Source: Gerris lacustris (lineage: Eukaryota; Arthropoda; Insecta; Hemiptera; Gerridae). From it: 64,000 nucleotides of DNA. Positions 34,001 through 42,081 of the stretch are shown piece after piece. The translations under genes and the position numbers were made by a program. The DNA is taken from contig OX578285.1 of assembly GCA_951217055.1 (NCBI GenBank), positions 55,368,024 through 55,432,023 on the forward strand, in the 5' to 3' direction. How positions within the stretch are numbered: position 1 is the stretch's first letter; each line of letters opens with the position of its first letter. Below the pieces are notes generated by a model. The model had not been told where the DNA came from. It worked only from the letters and a program-made list of their open reading frames with translations, and made no database searches.

Positions 34001-37000
34001 CTCTACCATGCAAAGGGAAGTTTGTTTTCATGCAATCACCCACTAGGGGCAACCACCAACTTTGCCCCAAGGCCACCCAACTTCAAATTGGAGTGTATAT
34101 TTTTGATAGCATATTTGGATTCTACAGTGAAAAATAATAAACTTTTACTTGAGACTTATTTTCTATTTCCAATATTTTGCCCCCTATAGGTGGGCAAATA
34201 TAGCAAAATAACCCTTCCGATAATACGTTGTAAAATCTAAACGGTTAGAGATAAATTAATGAAACTTAGGGGATCCGTCCGTATCATGTAAGAGGAAGAT
34301 TGTTTTCATGCAATCGCGCAGTAGGGGCAACCTCCCATTTTGCCTCCAGACCACCTAACTTCAAAATTTTAGCATGGAATGTAATATTTTGATATTTTTC
34401 TCTAATGTAATATTTTGCTACCTTTGCCCCCCTGTAGGGGGAAAAATATTGGAGATTTTTTACTTGTCAGTAGTAGAGAGTTGCAGCCACTTGACACATG
34501 ATACTTCTGTACATTGTACCGCCGAAGCGAGTATGGTGTGATTATTAGTGAGCCATATAAATCAGAGCATCACGATGAGGGATTGAACCCACGACGTCGT
34601 ACCACCCTTGATTAAGTGATGGCTGAGCAGACATGGTAAGTAATTCAATCCACACGGCCACATCGGCTCACAAGACAATTGAATAACTAAGAGTGTTACA
34701 TTAGATAAAATAAAGACATAAAATTATGAAACATTAACCTAAAGACAAATGACGTAGAATCATTTTTACAGAAAAAAGTCAATACAAAACAATCCTCACC
34801 TCAGTATTCAAACGATTTACTTCAAACTGAGAATTGCTCAATAGATGGTCAAGCTCAACATTCAATGCACTGACTTGGCGATATTCCTGAAATGAATAGA
34901 AAATTTAACGTAGAGTTAAAGAACTATGATAAGTTGTTTTAGGTGGAATTTTTCACACACCCTCCTCCCTCAATTGCAGTTAATCAATCAAGAGATGTTA
35001 GATTGTAGGGTACATTGAAACCTCAAATAAAAACCAACTTTACCTCTTCGAGTCTTAAGCTCTCTTCAATTTGAGCACCTAAATTGGCATTCATGGATTG
35101 TTCTTCATTAAGCTGAGCAGCCAACTGATTAACTTGGCTTTGAAGAGCTACAATAGTCTAAAGAAACAAAATAAACATTAAATTTCATTAATAAAAAGAA
35201 AATTTTACACGTATTTCTTTTTAATATTGATGGGCTTTAATTCATATGTTCAATTAAAAAAAATAAAGAATCTGATTTCTTTATCCAAGGTAATAGCTTT
35301 TATCTACGATTGATACCAAATATAAACATTATATCTCTGTTTAGATGCGTAGAAAGTGGTTATTTACGTACTTGTATTCATTACGCATGCGTGTCTCATA
35401 GTTCTGAAGAATTCCTCTTCTTTACCTCGCTAGGTAAAGAAGAGGAATTCTTCAGCTTTACGCACGATTACCGAGTTTGTTTACATTTAACAAGACTAAT
35501 TTGCTGTTTGTTTAATAAAAGTAACTTTTATATCGAGTTTTTGTGAAAATCAATGAGTGATTCAAATGATTATGATGAATATGAGCAGAATAATACGCCT
35601 CCCGAAATAATTCGGCACAAAATACAACTAATGAATTAATGTTATCTTTATCAAAAGAGAAATACGAACTTGTGTACAGAAAGTTTATTTTTTTCTGAAT
35701 TTATTATTTAAATCTAACAATCGTAGATAAAGTACGGTACGCAACTCGTGCGAAAACGGCATTTTGCATTGCTTGTGTGGTTTTACTACCCTCGCTGTCG
35801 CTCGGGTGCAAACTCCACACTCGCATGCAAAAAGCTACTTTCTGCACTCGACGCGTAATGTACTATTAAAGAGACTTATAAATACTTATAAGGTTAATTT
35901 ATCGATATAAAATAAATTATCCACGATATATCAAAAACACTAATACAATGAAATATAATAACAGGGTATATAGCATCTCTATATTATAAGTTTACACACA
36001 AAAAAAGGCTTGAACAATTATTACAGTAATTTACGTTAATATTTACCTCATGGTGTTGTTCGTGAGATATATTCATCTGTGTAATAAGAAGTTTCTCTTC
36101 TTGCAGCTTATTAACAATTATATGCTCCTCGTTGAGTTGTTGTTTAAGCTGAAATAAGAATAGTCCAAAATAACAATAAGATATATTGATTAAACTAAAA
36201 ATAAATAAGGGTTTTGCCAGTAGCTTAAAAAGACCGTCGTCCGAAAGTATTTTTGAAGGCGAAAGAAGAACAACTATTACATTTCTGTTGATGACACAAT
36301 GACAACATTATTAGAAAACATTACACAATATGTAAAGAGGTATTAATCCATGCAACTGTTTCATTGGATAGTGTGGCTTTTATAAAATAAAGTGTGGCGA
36401 CAGCCAATCAGATTCTTTAGCCTTATGTTTCTTACGTCAATGTTATTGTTTACTTTATTTTATGTCAAAGTCGAATTATATTTATAGTCTAGTTTTGTTC
36501 AAGACAAGCGTTTCTTCTCTTATTAATAACTTACTTATTATAGCTATAGCCGTCTAACTTTACTTATTTATTTATTTATTATTTATTTATTTTTATTTAT
36601 TATTTTTATTTATTTATTATTTATTTATTTTTCTAACTTTACGTCAGACTTTACTTACATTGTATAGACTTTACGTTCTAGTTTAGCTACACGCTTGCTA
36701 TAGCTGTAATAAGTAAGTTATTAATAAGAGAAGAAACGCTTGTCTTGAACAAAACTAGACTATAAATATAATTCGACTTTGACATAAAATAAAGTAAACA
36801 ATAACATTGACATAAGAAACATAAGGCTAAAGAATCTGATTGGCTGTCGCCACATAAAGAATAACTTATTCCAATCATATTAAAATGTACTCTAAAAGTG
36901 AAACAAGCTAAAAAGGAAAGAAAGTTGTATTTAATAAAATTAAGTGAAATACCAACAAAGATTTTGAGTAGTCAGTTCATTTGAGTGGTTGTCAGTTTTC

Positions 37001-40000
37001 AGATTTCTAGAAGAAAACAGCTATTAACTTGAAATTGAAAAAAGGGTAAATTTATTCTTGATATAAATTTTATCCATTACTATGATGAAGTGTGCTAGGG
37101 ATTCAGTGGTGCCCGTGTCTCATTAGGAGTTCTGATTTTTTCCCTCCCAATAGTAGAATTAATAAATCATTGACTGTGTAGGATTTACTATCTAAACGTA
37201 CATGTTATAGAATTAAAAATATTTAGCATTATCTTCAGAAAAAAATAGATTAAGAAAATTGTTTGGAATTTTTGAGCATATCTAATAATATTTTTTTTCG
37301 GATGGAAGAAGAAAATATCATCATAAACCACAATTGTAAGATAAAGGATAAAATGTATATATTTTGTAAGTGGATCCTTGTTCGGGTAAAAATTAATAAT
37401 TTACATTGCCTGGCAATAAACACCATTTATTTGTTTAAAACAACCAAATAAATCATACGTTACATACATAATAATATTTCTTCTTTGTATCTATTGCTTC
37501 TTCTTTGTACACATAAGATAGATAATGGATAAAATGTAAATAAACTTGGTATTCCCGGGGTGTACATTTGTCATTAAAATTATCGTATTTTTTACGTATA
37601 TTCAAGATTTTTGTTTATTATTTATAGTAAGATTATGTTAACCAACAGAACTGTAAATTTATTTAAGTTATAATGATGAGCCACGGAGTGAGGCAGAATA
37701 TAGCCATTATTATCACACATAGATGATACTATAAACACTGTTTTTATTACAAAACCCTTCAATGACCCACACCAGAATTGCAAATAAATATTTATTTTAA
37801 CTAAATGAAAAAAAAAAAAAAAGTTTAATCTTATAGTACCTGTTGAATATTTATGTGGAAAGCCTCTTTTTCTTCGGAGAGTTGTTGAAATTTAACAGTA
37901 ATAGCTTGGATGTCAGTGTTAGCCTTGGCCAAAGTTTCTCTAAACGTCTTGTTATTACTCTTTTCAGAATTTAATTCAGATCTAAGGGTTGCTAATTTTA
38001 CTTGAAGGCCGTTGATGGTTTCGGTATCGTCAGCATGAAGTTTTTCCATTTCCATAACTTGCTTCTTCAATTTCAACATAGGATCTTGCTTGCCCTGCCA
38101 AAGATATCCAATTTCAAGAATTAACATTTCGATTAAAGATATACAGAATAAATAAGGATGTATGTAGTCTCATTAAATACCTAAAAAAAAAACTAACTCC
38201 GTAGCCAAAAAACACGTGAAGGGCCGATTGCATCCTGCCAAGGAGCTCATACAACTATATATGTAATGTATGACACGAGTTTAGCATGTGGGATTAGCAA
38301 CTGTATAACCCTTACTATTAACGTAAGCAACTGAATAAATGGTACTTGACACAAGTAGGTACCTATTTATATGGGGATGCTGGCTGAACACAAAGCGTAA
38401 GTTCCCTTTTTTGAATCGGAGGACCTACTGAGTTAGAAGTGAGTATGCTACCACCGAACTACTCATTATATAACTCCTTTATAATATACAAATTTCACAA
38501 ATCACAGTGAACATGTACATAAAATGATCATGGAGTTATCACTATCAATATTCTTATCAGGCCTATCACATAACCGATGTTTAAAATATTGAACTTAAGT
38601 TCACCTTTTCTTATTTCTTCATTACAGTAGGCGCATTATGAGTTGTGACTGTTGACACTCAGATTGGCCAATCTATGATAGAGAAAAATTAAAGGCACAA
38701 GGAGGTTATCTTAAGTGCAATGTCCCACAAACAGTGACATTCCTATTTGCCTAGTTGGCCCAACCTTCTAGAATTCAAAATTCTGACCTCCCATTGGTTC
38801 CCCACCCCAATTATTCCAGGGCTGTAACAAGTCACACCTCATAACGTGCAGACTGTAGGTAAGTGAGATTTCTTTTCTAAACATTGAACAATTTTAACTT
38901 ATCTTTTCAAAACAGATAAATATAAATTAACTACGTTTACCATTAGGTCCTAATATTTTGGATATTATCAAATATAAAATTAAAATACTGACAACTAATT
39001 TTAAAAATGTTTGTGAAAAGAATAAAAATTTGTACTTGAAAGTAGAATTCCATTCATATTCAAATGTTTTATAAACAAAACGATAATCGTAATAGAGAGG
39101 AAAAAATTAACTGACCTTTAACCATTCTGAATCATCTTTGTTCAAGAGAGCATCAATCAAAATTTGCACTTCACCATGAGAGAATTCAGCTTGTTTTAGA
39201 AGAGGTAAAAGTGATTGCAGTGTCAATTTGCCTAAAATAATAAGAATTAAGATCAGTAAGGAAATGCTATAATTACAAACAGATTACCTATAATTATAGA
39301 TACAAATAAATAGCTGAGCAACAGCATATAAGTAACATTATTTTTTCTGTTTAAGATTTCTAATTCTATTTTATATACATATATATATTTTTATATATAT
39401 ATATTTTTTTTTTTCTAATTTATTTTTATTTAGAATGCTTATAAGCAATAGACTAAGGGTTTTATAAATTTATTTATGAAATAACAAATCAATTAATATT
39501 ATTTTGATATATTTTGAATACATAAAAAAGTAAAACATTTTGATTCTAAAATAAAACATTAAATCCATATTTTTATCAAGTAATCTTAAAGCATAGATAC
39601 TGAATACTTTTGTCTAAAAAAAGTGAAATATTACCAGTTTCTTCAACAGAATTTTCCTTCTTCTTCTTGATCTTTTTCTTTGTTTTTCCATTATCATTAG
39701 ATGAGCTTTCCTCGTCTACCGAGTTGTTAGAAGCATCGTATTCAATTTGAGCAGCGATTTCATAAGTTATCTTCGATTCGTGCTTGGGAGAGGGCTCAGT
39801 TTCGACTACAGGTTCCGATGTGACTTCAGCGACCTTCTTGACAACGATTTCAGCTGCTTCGACAACAGGCTCTTCAACTTTTTTGGGGGCTTTAACCTTA
39901 TTCTTAACTTTGGAGGTGGTAACGGTGGATGGAGCTTTCTCTTCAGCTTTCGGAGGAACAAGAACAACTGAAGGGATCTCTGTAATTTCCTCCTACAAAA

Positions 40001-42050
40001 ATAAACACAAAGAGCTCCATAGAGAGATAATAAATAAGGTCTATAGTTACAGGATACTACATTTTACATCTGTATTTAAATGAAATATAGAACTCTTACA
40101 CACATGATTTTTACATTGTGTAATCCTTATTATAGCAAGAGAGTACTGTTTTCAGTTTAATTTTTATTATGGTATACTTATAGGGTTGCAAGATTTCTGA
40201 ATGTAAAAACCGGGACAACCCCCCCCCCTCCCCCTTCCGGGGGGTCCGGGGAAAATTTTGAAAATATGACCTCTAAAACAGCGGTTTATATGCATTTCTG
40301 AGGTGATAAATAGATCAGTCAATAGCCATTATGCAATATTATTTATAATCTATAATAAACTGTCATTCTATGATAATCGTTTTTTCGTTGTTACCCCTCC
40401 TCAGACATTGGGGGGGGGGGGGGCCTCCGTGGTTGTAACTTTTCAACAATGGACTAATTAAATAATAAATAATAATAGGTGAACAAAATAAAAAGTAAAA
40501 TAAAGTATTTATTATCAAAGATGAATGAAGAAAAATAATTTCTACATTTATTTATTTTTATTAATTGTTATTAACCCTTTGAGTACTGAGTGATTTATTC
40601 TAGGGTTGTAGCGCAGGCCTGAGCAAGCAATTGAGGAATGTTCCACCCTGGCCTGAGTCATTTTCTACCCTACACATTACATGTAACACACTTTTTTAAT
40701 GCCATTGCCTTTTTCCCCAGCCAATAATTAAGCTAATTTGTAATATATTTTTACACATTCACAATATATAAACCTTATTTTACAGTAATATATTTTTTAA
40801 AATACATTTTCATGAAAATAATTGTCGCAAAGTGAGTATATACATAATAATTACCGGCAAGGATTGGTGAATGAGGTAATTGTTTATAAGGTTATTATTT
40901 TTTAATCTACAGTAATGTAGAAAGAATGTCTACATCGTTTTAAGAATTTATATTTTATCGTGTACCCGGAAAGCGCTTACATACATACACAAACTGAGCC
41001 TATAATGTACAGATCTTCCGCTCTAGACTCTCTCTCTCTCTTTTGATGAATTTATAATATAATATTATAATTTTTGTGAAAGCAAAAGCCCCATCCTCCT
41101 CTTTGATCCGGGCACAGAAATTGGAGCTGAACTAGGCCCCGCAATGTCTTGCTGCCTTTCAAATTCAGAAGAAAATTCATCGTCTGAACTCTCGTCGAAA
41201 TCTTCCTCACTATCACTTCTTGTGAGAATATCTAACAACTCCTCATCTGTCCATAAACGTCTCCTATTCCTATCTACAGGCATTATTCCGCTAATAAATA
41301 AAATAAACCGAATAATTTATAATAATTACTAAAACCGAAAGAAGTCCAAAAAAATAAGCCAGGTCAGATCGATAACGACACAAAAAAAAAAAAAAAACCA
41401 CAAAAATATAAACACAAAAATTAAGATGAGAATTCCGAGAGTAAGCCAAGTAATTTAGGTAACATCAATAAAAGCGAGAGTTTTGAAGAGGTGTATAAGG
41501 TTTGGTGTTCGAACAAGAACTGAGGTTGTAAAAGATTTTCGGCATTTAGCTCCCAACCTAACGTTACAATATTTACTAGAAAATAGGAAAAAAGGACGGG
41601 GAAAGCCGGTTAGACCCTACATAATATAATAGAGTAGGTAGAAAAGGATCCGTATTTGCTGAGAGATTGGAAAAAAGTGAAAAAGTATTAAGGCCTAGAG
41701 CGCGGATACATGAGGTAGATGCGTGACAGGATCTACAACCCCTAGATGACGACATCTCGACTATCCTTTCTTTTCTATCAGCAACCCTCGCTCCATCTAA
41801 ACGACCCTTTATAGAACCTATTAATACCACCGACAACAACTAGAAAGCGCTAGATGTACAATCTCGGGCCTCTAAACAAGAAAGAACTGTCCACGTAAAT
41901 TTACGTCAGTAGGCCTGATGACATCAAAACGGTTGACGTAAATTTACGTCAGTAGGCCTGATGGCAGTAGACCTGTTGACGTAAATATACGTCAATAGTA
42001 CTCAAAGGGTTAATGATAATGTTCCATTTATAATTTATAAAAACATTCAC

Positions 42051-42081
<31 letters not shown>

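Noticed and set aside
36687..36878. 63-codon frame with hydrophobic residues
   Set aside because: Lies wholly in one arm of the palindrome and is mirrored by the other.
39747..40083. Two + strand open frames of 74 and 99 codons
   Set aside because: Shadows of the lysine-rich kinectin exon on the - strand, which has fitting splice sites and phase.
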